This document shows, piece by piece, positions 8,213-16,193 of a stretch of DNA of 64,000 bases; position 1 is the first letter of the stretch; every line of letters begins with the position of its first letter. The DNA comes from Bradyrhizobium sp. SRL28 (GTDB taxonomy: Bacteria; Pseudomonadota; Alphaproteobacteria; Rhizobiales; Xanthobacteraceae), in the NCBI RefSeq assembly GCF_018596315.1, contig NZ_JAHEAG010000002.1, positions 248,001 to 312,000 of the forward strand, written 5' to 3'. Made by a program: the position numbers and the translations under genes. A model generated the notes under the pieces. It was given only the letters and a program-made list of their open reading frames with translations. It was not told the DNA's origin and made no database searches.

Positions 8213-9480
8213 GCCGGCACCCTGAAAACGTGTTCGTTCCAGTTCGACCAGAACGCGCGCATCTGCAACTCGTCGTCGTAGGACGGGTTTTCCTTGCCCA
8301 TGCCCTTCGAGATGTCGTTCCACTGGGCCTCGGCGGAGTTGCGAAAGCCGCGCTGACACTGTTCGAGCGCCTCGACGTCGTCGGGCGTCGCAAATCCCCC
8401 GGGCCCGAGAAATTCCAGGAAGTTGAATAGCCGGTACTTCCGCGCCCATTCGGTCTCCTCCTTGGGGGCAAGAGCCCAGGCACTGATATTCATGAAATCG
8501 GGTGCGGCGGGATAATAGGTCCGCACCGTCACCGCCATGATGTCGTTGATCACCAGGTTGGGAAAGATGAACAGGTTGCGATTGAAGGTCGCGATACGAT
8601 CGGCGCGCTCCTTGCCGAACCGCTTGAGCAGGCCGTCGTAAAGGCGCGAAAGCTCGCGCTTGCCTTCCTCACCCCAGGAAGGAATCCATTGCGCAACGGG
8701 GCGGCCCCAAGGGGCCTTGTACTCGAGCACGGCATGTCCTTTGCCGAGATCACGGGCCGACCCCTCGAATGCTACCTGGGCCAGTGCACCCGTCGCGGAC
8801 TTCAGATAGTCCAGATAAGTCGCATGCGTCGTGAGTGCGTGATAGCCGTCGATGCTGTTTTCGGTCAGCAGCTTCCAGTTGGCTCGCATCGAGTATTCCT
8901 GCGTGCCGCCGACGATGGTCATTCCTGTTTCGGCCTGGTCGCAGATCACGTCGAGATAGTCCTTGACCGGACCCAGGTAGTCCGAGAGGCTTTCGACGCC
9001 CTTGTCAAAACAGATGAAATTGAGATCGCGGTAACTTTCGAACCGCGGAACCTGCTGCATATTGCTGGTAGAACGCTCCTTGAAGTCTTCGGCGTAGGAG
9101 GATTCTCCGGGCTGGCTGCGCAGCGTTCCATCCAGGCCGAATACCCAGCCATGATAGAAGCATTGGAACGACTTTGCGTTGCCGTGCTTTTCCCGGCAAA
9201 CCTGCGCGCCTCGATGCGGGCAGGTATTCAACATCGCCTTGAGAGCGCCCTTGGCATCGCGGGCGAATAGTATGCTCCGCCCTCCGACCATGCGGGTGAC
9301 GAAATCGCCGGGCTTGGCGAGTTCGGACCCATGGCCAAGATAGAGCCAGCACTTGTCGAATATTTGCGCCCGCTCGGCCGCGAGAATGTCAGGATCGACA
9401 AAGGCCTGACGCGAAACCTTGAAGATCTTCCTGGTCTCATCGATCATCAGTGCGGTGTTCATCCGTTGGAAGGCGTTCAT
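8209..9480 (-). CDS. Aromatic-ring-hydroxylating dioxygenase alpha subunit
   Basis: A 423-residue catalytic subunit. The N-terminal Rieske domain has C87-P-H89 and C107-F-Y-H110. The catalytic domain has ENSIDGYHALTTH with the mononuclear iron ligands H214 and H219, the bridging Asp211, and a downstream GFATPDDVEALE segment that probably provides the third ligand. It should add O2 across an aromatic ring to give a cis-dihydrodiol. ATG 9480 (MNAFQRM) follows GAGGGAG; a TTG 15 bp upstream is less likely. The overall look is of the benzoate/salicylate/PAH-type large subunits, but the substrate cannot be assigned. Confidence 0.94.
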   Translation of the reverse strand: MNAFQRMNTALMIDETRKIFKVSRQAFVDPDILAAERAQIFDKCWLYLGHGSELAKPGDFVTRMVGGRSILFARDAKGALKAMLNTCPHRGAQVCREKHGNAKSFQCFYHGWVFGLDGTLRSQPGESSYAEDFKERSTSNMQQVPRFESYRDLNFICFDKGVESLSDYLGPVKDYLDVICDQAETGMTIVGGTQEYSMRANWKLLTENSIDGYHALTTHATYLDYLKSATGALAQVAFEGSARDLGKGHAVLEYKAPWGRPVAQWIPSWGEEGKRELSRLYDGLLKRFGKERADRIATFNRNLFIFPNLVINDIMAVTVRTYYPAAPDFMNISAWALAPKEETEWARKYRLFNFLEFLGPGGFATPDDVEALEQCQRGFRNSAEAQWNDISKGMGKENPSYDDELQMRAFWSNWNEHVFRVPA

Positions 9481-9508
9481 CACTGTCTCCCTCAAAGGCT
9501 CTTGTGCG

Positions 9509-10720
9509 TCATTTCAAGGCGGCCCGCAGATCGTAGGCGGACGATTCCAGATCGGCGCGGGCAGGGCGCTTGTCGGCCGCGATCACCCGCCGCAGCATCG
9601 CCATCTCCTTGGCGGAATTGACCGAGAGCGCACCGACAATGTCGGCGCCGCGCATGGCGATGACGGAGAATTTTCCGCAGTTCGTATCGCCGCGGATGAT
9701 GTGGTCTGCTTCCAGCATGTCGCCGGCGACCTGAATGTTGAGGTCATACTGGTCGGTCCAGAACCACGGCGGATCGCCATATTCCCTTGTCTCGCCGATC
9801 ATGTTGCCGGCGACCGCGATCGCCTGGTTCTGCGCATTGGCCCAGGTCTCGACGCGGATGGCGCGGTCGTGACAGCGGCTGAATTGCAGCGCCGCATCAC
9901 CAGCGCAATACACGCCGGACGCCGCGGTGCGCCCGTAGGCATCGACGGAGATCCCGCCGGCCGACGGCAAGCCGAGTCGCTCCGCTACCGTGGCGACCGG
10001 CTCGACGCCAATACCGACCAGCACCAGATCGGCCGCGATGTCAGCCCCATTGCTAAGCCTGACGCCATCGGATGAGCTTCCGCTGACCGTCGCGCCGAAG
10101 ATGAATTCGACGCCATGGCTGCGATGCCTTGCCGCGACCAGGTCGCTCACGACAGCAGGGAATGCGCGCGCCAGCAGCCGTTGCTCGCTTTCGACGACGG
10201 TGATGCGGCAACCGTTCTTCGCTGCCGCGCAGGCGGCCTCAAGGCCGATCACGCCGCCACCGACGATCACGATGCGCGATTTGTCGTGGATCGATTTGCG
10301 AAACCGCAACGCATCTTCGACATTGCGCAGGTACTGGATCTCAATGGCTGAATTCTCAAGCGCTGCCAGGCGTCGGGGCAGGGTGCCGGTCGCTATTAGC
10401 AGGCGGTCGAAAGCGAAGGAGCGACCATCCGCTGTGGCCACGATGCGGCGGTCCGCGTCGCAATCGATCACCGCGCTGCCGGTCTCCAGCCGCACAGCGA
10501 GGATGTCGCTCCAGTCGCTGGCCTGTTTGATATAGGCCACCGGGGCATCGGGCGCGTGCAGCATGGCCTTGGAAAGCTGCGGCCGCTCGTAGGGCGGGTG
10601 CGGCTCTTCGCCGAGCATGGTGATCGCGCCTCGAAAGCCGCGTGCACGCAAGGCCTCGGCGGCGCGGCCGCCAGCCTGGCCCGCTCCTGCAATCACGATG
10701 TTTTCGATCTGTGCCGGCAA
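9509..10720 (-). CDS. FAD-dependent ferredoxin reductase
   Basis: A 403-residue reductase of the BphG/rubredoxin-reductase type. It has an N-terminal FAD motif (IVIAGAGQAGG), a central NAD(P)H motif (IVIVGGGVIGLEAA, about residues 150-163), a GDAA flavin segment around 270, and a C-terminal dimerisation domain. It passes electrons from NADH to the Rieske ferredoxin encoded downstream. First gene of the dioxygenase operon. The start appears to be TTG with only a distant GGGAG site, so translation may be weak or the start misjudged by a few codons. Confidence 0.92.
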   Translation of the reverse strand: MPAQIENIVIAGAGQAGGRAAEALRARGFRGAITMLGEEPHPPYERPQLSKAMLHAPDAPVAYIKQASDWSDILAVRLETGSAVIDCDADRRIVATADGRSFAFDRLLIATGTLPRRLAALENSAIEIQYLRNVEDALRFRKSIHDKSRIVIVGGGVIGLEAACAAAKNGCRITVVESEQRLLARAFPAVVSDLVAARHRSHGVEFIFGATVSGSSSDGVRLSNGADIAADLVLVGIGVEPVATVAERLGLPSAGGISVDAYGRTAASGVYCAGDAALQFSRCHDRAIRVETWANAQNQAIAVAGNMIGETREYGDPPWFWTDQYDLNIQVAGDMLEADHIIRGDTNCGKFSVIAMRGADIVGALSVNSAKEMAMLRRVIAADKRPARADLESSAYDLRAALK

Positions 10721-10933
10721 CTTTTTAGCTTTCGCTCCCTGACGCGATCTTCGATCGTCGCACCTTTATCGCAGACCGGTTGAGCGAAAGACGCCAAACC
10801 CTGCAATCCATTCCTTCATTGCATCGATAATAAAAACAGTCCAACCTGCTTGTAAAGTAGGATCGCACACTCGGCCCGATAATGTTGGCCGTGTGGCTGG
10901 TGCGGTGCATAAACAGGATCGAGGAAACGCGTC

Positions 10934-11941
10934 GTGGCCGAGGCCATCGATACCCATACTCATTTCGTTCCGGCGCACATCCCGTCGGAACCGGGCCGCA
11001 ATCCGCGCTGGCCGTCGATCGAACGCAGGGATCGCGACGGCGCTGCGGTAATAGTCGGCGGCAAGGTGTTTCGCGTCATCGATTCGCGAAGCTGGGACGC
11101 CAGGCGTCGTATCGACGACATGGCTGCCGACGACGTCGACGTGCAGGTCGTCTCTCCGATGCCGGAACTGCTGTCGCATTGGTTTCCGCCCAGCGACGCA
11201 GACGCGCTGTGCCGGTACGTGAACGAGGGGATCGCGGAGCTTTGCGCCGCGCATCCCCGGCATTTCGTCGGGATCGGAATGGTGCCGATGCAGGACACAT
11301 CGCTCGCCGTCAAGCGGCTGGACGAGATAAGATCGCTCGGCCTGCGCGGCATCGAGATCGGCAGCCATATCAACGGCATTGCACTTGGGGATACGCGCCT
11401 GCACGCGGTCTATGCTGCTGCTGAGCAGGCCGGGCTCATGGTGATGATCCACCCGTTGCATCCGCTCGGTCTCGACCGCATGGGCGGCCGTCCGGAACTC
11501 GCCGCCGTTGCTGCATTCCCGTTGGAGACTGCCTTCGCGGCGGTGTCCCTGATGACGGGTGGCATTGTCGAGGCGTTTCCGAAATTGCGGTTCTTGCTCA
11601 GCCATGGAGGCGGCGCGCTGCCCTGGATATTGCCGCGTTTGCGGCATGCGAGAACAATCGGAGCGCCTCTGGATAGCCTGTTTTCGTGCGATCCCGGCGA
11701 GATGGCCAAGGCATTTTACTACGACACTATTCTCTATGATCGCGCAGCGCTGGACTATCTCGTCGCAAAGGTCGGCAAGGAGCGGCTGGTGGTAGGGTCG
11801 GATTATCCATTTACCATCAAGCAGGACCGTCCGGCGGAATTCGCAGAAGCGGCGCTGGGCATTGCGCGCGAAACATTCGCCGACAATGCGCGAACGCTGC
11901 TCGGCCTCCAAACGGGGTCGACTGCGCGCCGCGCTCTTTGA
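10934..11941 (+). CDS. Amidohydrolase family (ACMSD-like) metal-dependent hydrolase/decarboxylase
   Basis: A 335-residue TIM-barrel protein of the amidohydrolase-2 group. Visible metal or catalytic features are the N-terminal D-T-H-T-H, the strand-4/5 region HPLHPLG, LSHGGGALPW and the C-terminal GSDYPF Asp. Relatives decarboxylate or hydrolyse ring-cleavage products (ACMSD, resorcylate decarboxylases). It is divergent from the dioxygenase operon across 213 bp, and that operon has no obvious alpha/beta-hydrolase, so acting on a meta-cleavage product is plausible. GTG start with GAGGA upstream. Confidence 0.85.
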   Translation: MAEAIDTHTHFVPAHIPSEPGRNPRWPSIERRDRDGAAVIVGGKVFRVIDSRSWDARRRIDDMAADDVDVQVVSPMPELLSHWFPPSDADALCRYVNEGIAELCAAHPRHFVGIGMVPMQDTSLAVKRLDEIRSLGLRGIEIGSHINGIALGDTRLHAVYAAAEQAGLMVMIHPLHPLGLDRMGGRPELAAVAAFPLETAFAAVSLMTGGIVEAFPKLRFLLSHGGGALPWILPRLRHARTIGAPLDSLFSCDPGEMAKAFYYDTILYDRAALDYLVAKVGKERLVVGSDYPFTIKQDRPAEFAEAALGIARETFADNARTLLGLQTGSTARRAL

Positions 11942-11954
11942 GAGGGAGGTTGTC

Positions 11955-12434
11955 CTGGGTACGTGCTATTCCTATCCCCAGTCTTGTTCGCTTGGGCCGC
12001 TGCCACCGCGCACACCGGCCCGTCCCGACCCGCAAGTACCGCGCGACAGTGCGCTCGGCGCATGTGCGCACGGCAAGATAGGCGCCTTTTATTTCTACAT
12101 GGAGGGCTCGAGCGACGATCCTGCGTTCGGCTTTTGCGAGATCGAGGTGTCGGTGCAGCATATCGCCGACGGTAAGGTGAGACTGGAGCTTTATTGCATT
12201 GCCGACGGCTATCAGAGCGAGCGCGGTGTCGGCAAGAGATGCCCTTTGAAAGTGGCGATCCTGGCGAAAGACAAGGTTCTGGCAACGGCGGACTGGCATT
12301 TCCCCGACGTGATCTGCGGCCACGCCGATCCCATGCATTTCGTAACGGATCTGGCCATGGCCGATAATCTCTTCGCCAGGGTTGACCGAATTGAGCTGGC
12401 CGGGACGACCGGTGAATCGGAACCTTGCCGGTAG
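11955..12434 (+). CDS. Unrecognised small protein, start codon uncertain
   Basis: A frame with protein-like composition continues from the end of the amidohydrolase gene to 12434. It contains strand-rich stretches such as KIGAFYFYMEGSSDDPAF and VRLELYCIADGYQSERG, and ends ELAGTTGESEPCR. No ATG, GTG or TTG lies near a ribosome site. A strong GGGAGG at 11944-11949, just after the amidohydrolase stop, is followed 5 bp later by an in-frame CTG (11955). The next in-frame ATG is 12099, which would give 111 residues. Antisense frames look like shadows. No family is recognised; it is probably co-transcribed with the amidohydrolase. Confidence 0.5.
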   Translation: MGTCYSYPQSCSLGPLPPRTPARPDPQVPRDSALGACAHGKIGAFYFYMEGSSDDPAFGFCEIEVSVQHIADGKVRLELYCIADGYQSERGVGKRCPLKVAILAKDKVLATADWHFPDVICGHADPMHFVTDLAMADNLFARVDRIELAGTTGESEPCR

Positions 12435-12523
12435 GCTCCAGCACATCGGCATTGGGCCGAGTGTTGCGGCGTCGCGTCAATAAACCGGATGGACTGCTTG
12501 TAACAAAATGTTCTCATGAATAG

Positions 12524-12535
12524 TAAACCAGCGTA
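12524..12535. promoter_or_regulatory. MarR-type box (TAAACCAGCGTA)
   Basis: It matches the TACACTAGTGTA consensus found repeatedly up to 32.5 kb, with weaker outer symmetry. It lies 69 bp upstream of the binding-protein gene. Inferred operator of the nearby MarR protein. Confidence 0.5.
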
Positions 12536-12603
12536 CAAGTAAGAACAAATCGAGGACTGTCTCCCGCCAATGGCGGCAACCTGTTGATGTCGAGGAACGA
12601 TTC

Positions 12604-13569
12604 ATGCGTGCGTACCTGGCGATGGCGTTCGGCCTGTTCGTTGCCTTGCTCGGGATGGATGTGGCGGATGCCGCATCCTATCCGTCTCGGCGGATCAATC
12701 TCGTCGTGCCGTTCCCGGCGGGCAGCGCGACCGACGCCGTGACCCGGCGTCTGGCTGAAAGCATCGGGACCGCCACAAGCGCAGCCGTGGTGGTCGAGAA
12801 CAAGCCGGACGCCGATGGCAACCTTGCGGCGTTGTCGGTTCTGAAGGCGGAGGCCGACGGATACACGGTCTTCGTGACCACCAACTCGACGCAAGCAGCC
12901 AACGTCAATCTTTTCAGTTCGATGCCCTATGATCCCGCCCGCGATTTTGCGCCCGTTGCCGGGATCATGACCATTCCGATGATGCTGACGGTGAAGGCGG
13001 AGTTTCCCGCCCGCAACGTGGCCGAATTCGTCGCCTTGGCAAAGGCGCGTGAGAAGCCGTTGTCGTTTGGCAGCGGCAACACGTCGAGCCGGGGAGCTGC
13101 CGAACTCTTCCGCTTTCGTGCTGGAATCGCGATGCAGCATGTTCCCTATCGCGGAATGCCTCAGGCATTGACCGACATTCTTTCCGGCGAGATCGACTGC
13201 GTATTCGCCGATCCGGCCAGCGCGCAAGGGCTGGTGCAGGATGGACGGTTGCGTGTACTGGCGGTGACCAGCAGCGAGCGGCTGGCGACCATGCCGACTG
13301 TTCCGACAATCGCGGAAGCCGGGCTAGCCGGATCGGAGTTGACTGCCTGGGTCGGCGTCTTCGTGCGCACGGGCACGCCACCCGATATCATCGCGAAGCT
13401 CAATCAGCTTGTGACGGCGTTTGTCACGCGCGAAGAGACGAAGGCTTATCTGGAATCGATCGGCGCAAAGCCGTTTCGCGCTAGCCCCGAAGAGCTGAGA
13501 GCCTTTGCGGAGGCTGATACCAAACGCTGGGCGGAGATCGTCGAGATCGCGAAAATCGAGAAGAAATGA
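12604..13569 (+). CDS. Bug/TctC-family periplasmic solute-binding protein
   Basis: A 321-residue exported protein. The signal peptide covers about residues 1-23, and the mature protein starts near SYPSRRINLVVPFPAGSATD, a recognisable Bug-family opening (YPxxPIxxVVPFxAGGxxD). Such proteins bind carboxylates or aromatic acids for tripartite tricarboxylate transporters. No TctA/TctB genes are adjacent, which is common for orphan Bug proteins. A MarR-type box upstream and the convergent marR gene suggest it captures the substrate of the CoA-catabolic cluster. Confidence 0.9.
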   Translation: MRAYLAMAFGLFVALLGMDVADAASYPSRRINLVVPFPAGSATDAVTRRLAESIGTATSAAVVVENKPDADGNLAALSVLKAEADGYTVFVTTNSTQAANVNLFSSMPYDPARDFAPVAGIMTIPMMLTVKAEFPARNVAEFVALAKAREKPLSFGSGNTSSRGAAELFRFRAGIAMQHVPYRGMPQALTDILSGEIDCVFADPASAQGLVQDGRLRVLAVTSSERLATMPTVPTIAEAGLAGSELTAWVGVFVRTGTPPDIIAKLNQLVTAFVTREETKAYLESIGAKPFRASPEELRAFAEADTKRWAEIVEIAKIEKK

Positions 13570-13587
13570 TCTGCTGGCTATCGAGCT

Positions 13588-14112
13588 TCAGGCCGCCCGC
13601 CGCTTTTTGCGGGGCTTGGAGCGTTGCACGTCAGCCTCTTCGTCCGCTTTTTGGCCCTCGGGCAGCGTACCGTCCGACATGGCGAGCAGGTTGTGCTTCA
13701 TCGCCAGGAGCGCATCCGATGCGCCCTCCAATTGCTTCCGGTCGATACCGTTGACGATCATGGCGTTGAACTTGTCGGTTTCCTTGCGGAGCTTCTCGAG
13801 GAAGCCGCGCGCCTGCTTGGTGACGTAGACGCGTTTGACGCGCCGGTCGACCGGATCGGCCTGGCGTATCACGAAGCCGGAAGACTCCAGGCGGTCGATC
13901 AGCGCCCCCACGGCAACCTTTCCGACGTCGAGCTCGTTGGCGAGCTGGGTCTGGGGCAGGCCGTCCTTGCGCGAAATGAACGCGAGCACCCACCATTGCG
14001 AGCGGGTGATTCCGAGCGGCGCCAGGGCGCGGTCGAACATCATCCTCCTGAGCCGCGACACGTCGTGGATGAGATATCCAAGCCGGAGATCCCAATCGGG
14101 CTGATCAGCCAT
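13588..14112 (-). CDS. MarR family transcriptional regulator
   Basis: A 174-residue winged-helix regulator. The core spans about residues 10-140, with the LGITRSQWWVLAFIS helix, the recognition segment TQLANELDVGKVAVGALIDRLE and the wing DPVDRRVKRVYVT. A Lys/Arg-rich tail (KPRKKRRAA) ends the protein. Start ATG 14112 (MADQPDW) is preferred over an upstream GTG/TTG extension. It is divergent from the SDR/ECH genes with two palindromic boxes in the spacer. MarR proteins in aromatic-acid clusters commonly repress and are released by acyl-CoA ligands; here it is the best candidate to bind the ten boxes in this region. Confidence 0.92.
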   Translation of the reverse strand: MADQPDWDLRLGYLIHDVSRLRRMMFDRALAPLGITRSQWWVLAFISRKDGLPQTQLANELDVGKVAVGALIDRLESSGFVIRQADPVDRRVKRVYVTKQARGFLEKLRKETDKFNAMIVNGIDRKQLEGASDALLAMKHNLLAMSDGTLPEGQKADEEADVQRSKPRKKRRAA

Positions 14113-14160
14113 TGATGTTTCCCTTAAAGCGAGTCGCGAGCAGGCCCTCAACCAATACCA

Positions 14161-14172
14161 TACACCAGCGTA
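14161..14172. promoter_or_regulatory. MarR-type box (TACACCAGCGTA)
   Basis: The near-palindrome lies 49 bp upstream of the marR start, in the divergent marR/SDR spacer. Likely autoregulatory site. Confidence 0.6.
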
Positions 14173-14246
14173 TTTTAAAGGGCATATCGCGATTTCAGGC
14201 TCAAACTGAGCATCTTAACCCGCCGTTAACCGGTTTACAAAACAAG

Positions 14247-14258
14247 TACGCTAGTGTA
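14247..14258. promoter_or_regulatory. MarR-type box (TACGCTAGTGTA)
   Basis: Second copy in the same spacer, 73 bp before the SDR start. One mismatch to TACACTAGTGTA. It probably overlaps the promoter of the SDR/enoyl-CoA hydratase pair. Confidence 0.65.
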
Positions 14259-14330
14259 TGAATTGCGTGCCGGTTCTGGCCAGGCACAGCGAAACGCGAT
14301 CAAAATCGCGCCGCGGGGAAGGAAGACACC

Positions 14331-15212
14331 ATGTTCGACGCCGCCCTGCTTCAAGGCAAGCGGATCCTGGTCACGGGTGGAGGCACCGGGCTTGGCAAGG
14401 AGATGGCGGTAGGGTTCGCGGCCCATGGCGCGAAGGTCTATATATGCGGGCGGCGCAAGGAAGTGTTGGATCTGGCGGTGGCCGAGATCCGCGAACGGTC
14501 GCGCGGACAAGCGGACGCCTTGATCGCCAACGTTCGCGACCCTGATAGCATCGAGGCGATGATATCGGCGATATGGGCGGACGGCCCGCTCACCGGCCTC
14601 GTCAACAATGCAGGGGCCAATTTCCTGGCCCCGACCGAAAGCCTGTCGCCGCGAGGCTATGAGGCGATCCGGTCGACGGTGATGGACGGTTCCTTTTACA
14701 CTTCCGTTGCCTGCGGCAGACGATGGATTGCCGAAGGTTTGCCCGGCGTGATCATCAGTAACCTCGTCACCTGGGTTTGGACCGGATCGGCCTATGTGGT
14801 GCCGGCGGCAATGGCAAAAGCAGCGGTACACGCCATGACCATGTCGCTGGCGGTCGAGTGGGGTCCCAAAGACATTCGCGTTAATGCGATTGCGCCGGGT
14901 CCGTTTCCGACCGAAGGCGCGTGGGACAAGCTCAATCCACTGGCGGAGACCGGTGTCGGCGCAACGCAGGCGGACGAGGTTCCGTTGCGTCGTTTCGGAA
15001 AGATGGACGAGTTGCGCAATCTCGTGATCTTCCTGATGTCGGACGGCTGCAGCTACATCACCGGCGACACGATCAGCATCGATGGCGGCCACCATTTGGC
15101 TGCGCCCAGCACCTTTGCAGGTCTGGCGAAGTTGTCGCCAGCCGATTGGCAGCGCGCGCGCGAGGCTATTCAAGCCTCGGTGCGGAAGGAAAAGGAAACG
15201 CGGTCGATCTGA
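14331..15212 (+). CDS. SDR family oxidoreductase (2,4-dienoyl-CoA reductase-like)
   Basis: A 293-residue SDR with TGGGTGLGKE, NNAGANF and the C-terminal IDGGHH. The catalytic region reads PAAMAKAAVHAMTMSLAVEWG: the Lys is kept, but the residue four before it is Ala, not Tyr. Dienoyl-CoA reductases and peroxisomal enoyl-CoA reductases show the same loss and the same LAVEWG signature, so a CoA-thioester reductase role is plausible. Good GGAAGGAAG site before the ATG. First gene of a unit behind a MarR-type box, followed by an enoyl-CoA hydratase. Confidence 0.85.
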   Translation: MFDAALLQGKRILVTGGGTGLGKEMAVGFAAHGAKVYICGRRKEVLDLAVAEIRERSRGQADALIANVRDPDSIEAMISAIWADGPLTGLVNNAGANFLAPTESLSPRGYEAIRSTVMDGSFYTSVACGRRWIAEGLPGVIISNLVTWVWTGSAYVVPAAMAKAAVHAMTMSLAVEWGPKDIRVNAIAPGPFPTEGAWDKLNPLAETGVGATQADEVPLRRFGKMDELRNLVIFLMSDGCSYITGDTISIDGGHHLAAPSTFAGLAKLSPADWQRAREAIQASVRKEKETRSI

Positions 15213-15262
15213 CGTCGGCCGATTCCCGGCAGCCTGCGGCAACAAACAGGGAAAGGCATCGA

Positions 15263-16063
15263 ATGGATCTGGCGATCTCGACAAAGAGCTTTCAGTGCAC
15301 GATCGACGATGGGCTTGCCCATATCGTCCTTGATCAGCCCGACCGGGGCAATCCCATCGATGGGGAGTTCTGCCGCGAATTCAGCCTGTGCATTGCCGAA
15401 CTCAGCGAACGAGCCGACGTGCGGTCGGTGCTGATCTCCGCGCGCGGCCGGCTGTTCAGCGTCGGCGGCGACCTGACGTCGCTGGTGAAGCAGGGAGACG
15501 CGCTGCCCCGAACGATCAAGGCCTGGACGGCGGACTTGCATGCCGCGATTGCAAGAATGGTCCGGATGCGGGCACCCGTCGTTGCCGCCGTGCACGGTAA
15601 CGTCGCCGGCGGAAGCGTTTCCCTGATGGCGGCTGCGGATCTGGTCGTCATCGCGGAATCGGCGCGCATCTCGTCGGCCTTCTCAAAGATCGGATTCAGC
15701 CCGGACAGCGGCTCGACCACTACGGTTACACGCCGGATCGGCGTGGCGCGCGCGAGACGATTTTTCCTGCTGGCCGAGACGCTGGACGCGGGGACGGCCC
15801 TGTCGCTCGGCCTCGTCGATTTCGTCGTTCCCGATGGCGAAGTGCAGCGCGAGGCGGAACGAATAGCGCGGGAACTGGCGGCCGGTCCCACCGAGGCCTA
15901 TGGCGCGATCAAACGCCTGTTTTCGCAGACGCTGGACCGGCCGCTGGAAAGCCAGCTGGAGGAGGAGGCGCAGACGCTCGCCGCCATCGCGCGGACGGCC
16001 GATGCGCGCGAAGGCGTCAAATCATTCGTCGAAAAGCGGAAGCCCGCATTCATTGGGCGGTGA
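15263..16063 (+). CDS. Enoyl-CoA hydratase/isomerase family protein
   Basis: A 266-residue crotonase-fold protein: VLDQPDRGNPIDGEF strand, SARGRLFSVGGDL oxyanion loop near residue 65, VHGNVAGGSVSLMAAADLV and SKIGFSPDSGST. It should hydrate or isomerise an enoyl-CoA. The position usually holding the first catalytic Glu is Ser-rich and the second site reads FSPDSG, with Asp, as in isomerase-type members, so isomerase activity is possible. ATG 15263 follows GGGAAAGG, 50 bp after the SDR stop. Confidence 0.88.
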   Translation: MDLAISTKSFQCTIDDGLAHIVLDQPDRGNPIDGEFCREFSLCIAELSERADVRSVLISARGRLFSVGGDLTSLVKQGDALPRTIKAWTADLHAAIARMVRMRAPVVAAVHGNVAGGSVSLMAAADLVVIAESARISSAFSKIGFSPDSGSTTTVTRRIGVARARRFFLLAETLDAGTALSLGLVDFVVPDGEVQREAERIARELAAGPTEAYGAIKRLFSQTLDRPLESQLEEEAQTLAAIARTADAREGVKSFVEKRKPAFIGR

Positions 16064-16131
16064 AACCGGCGCCCGGCACCCCGGATGCGACAACCTTGAC
16101 CAGTTGCAAACTATCGTAACTCAGAATAAGG

Positions 16132-16143
16132 TACACTAGTGAA
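16132..16143. promoter_or_regulatory. MarR-type box (TACACTAGTGAA)
   Basis: Ten of twelve positions match the palindrome, within GTACACTAGTGAAC. It lies 50 bp before the CoA ligase start, suitably placed near a promoter. Confidence 0.65.
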
Positions 16144-16193
16144 CTATATTAATCCGAACATAGAATTCGGAACATCCGCCGCAGGAGGGAAAG

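Noticed and set aside
6470..8281. 603-codon plus-strand frame across ferredoxin, SDR and beta-subunit genes
   Set aside because: It lies opposite three well-supported genes and has antisense-like composition and no domain.
11803..12480. Minus-strand frames opposite the small unknown gene
   Set aside because: Composition is shadow-like, while the plus-strand frame has strand-like hydrophobic patterning and a ribosome site; some doubt remains.
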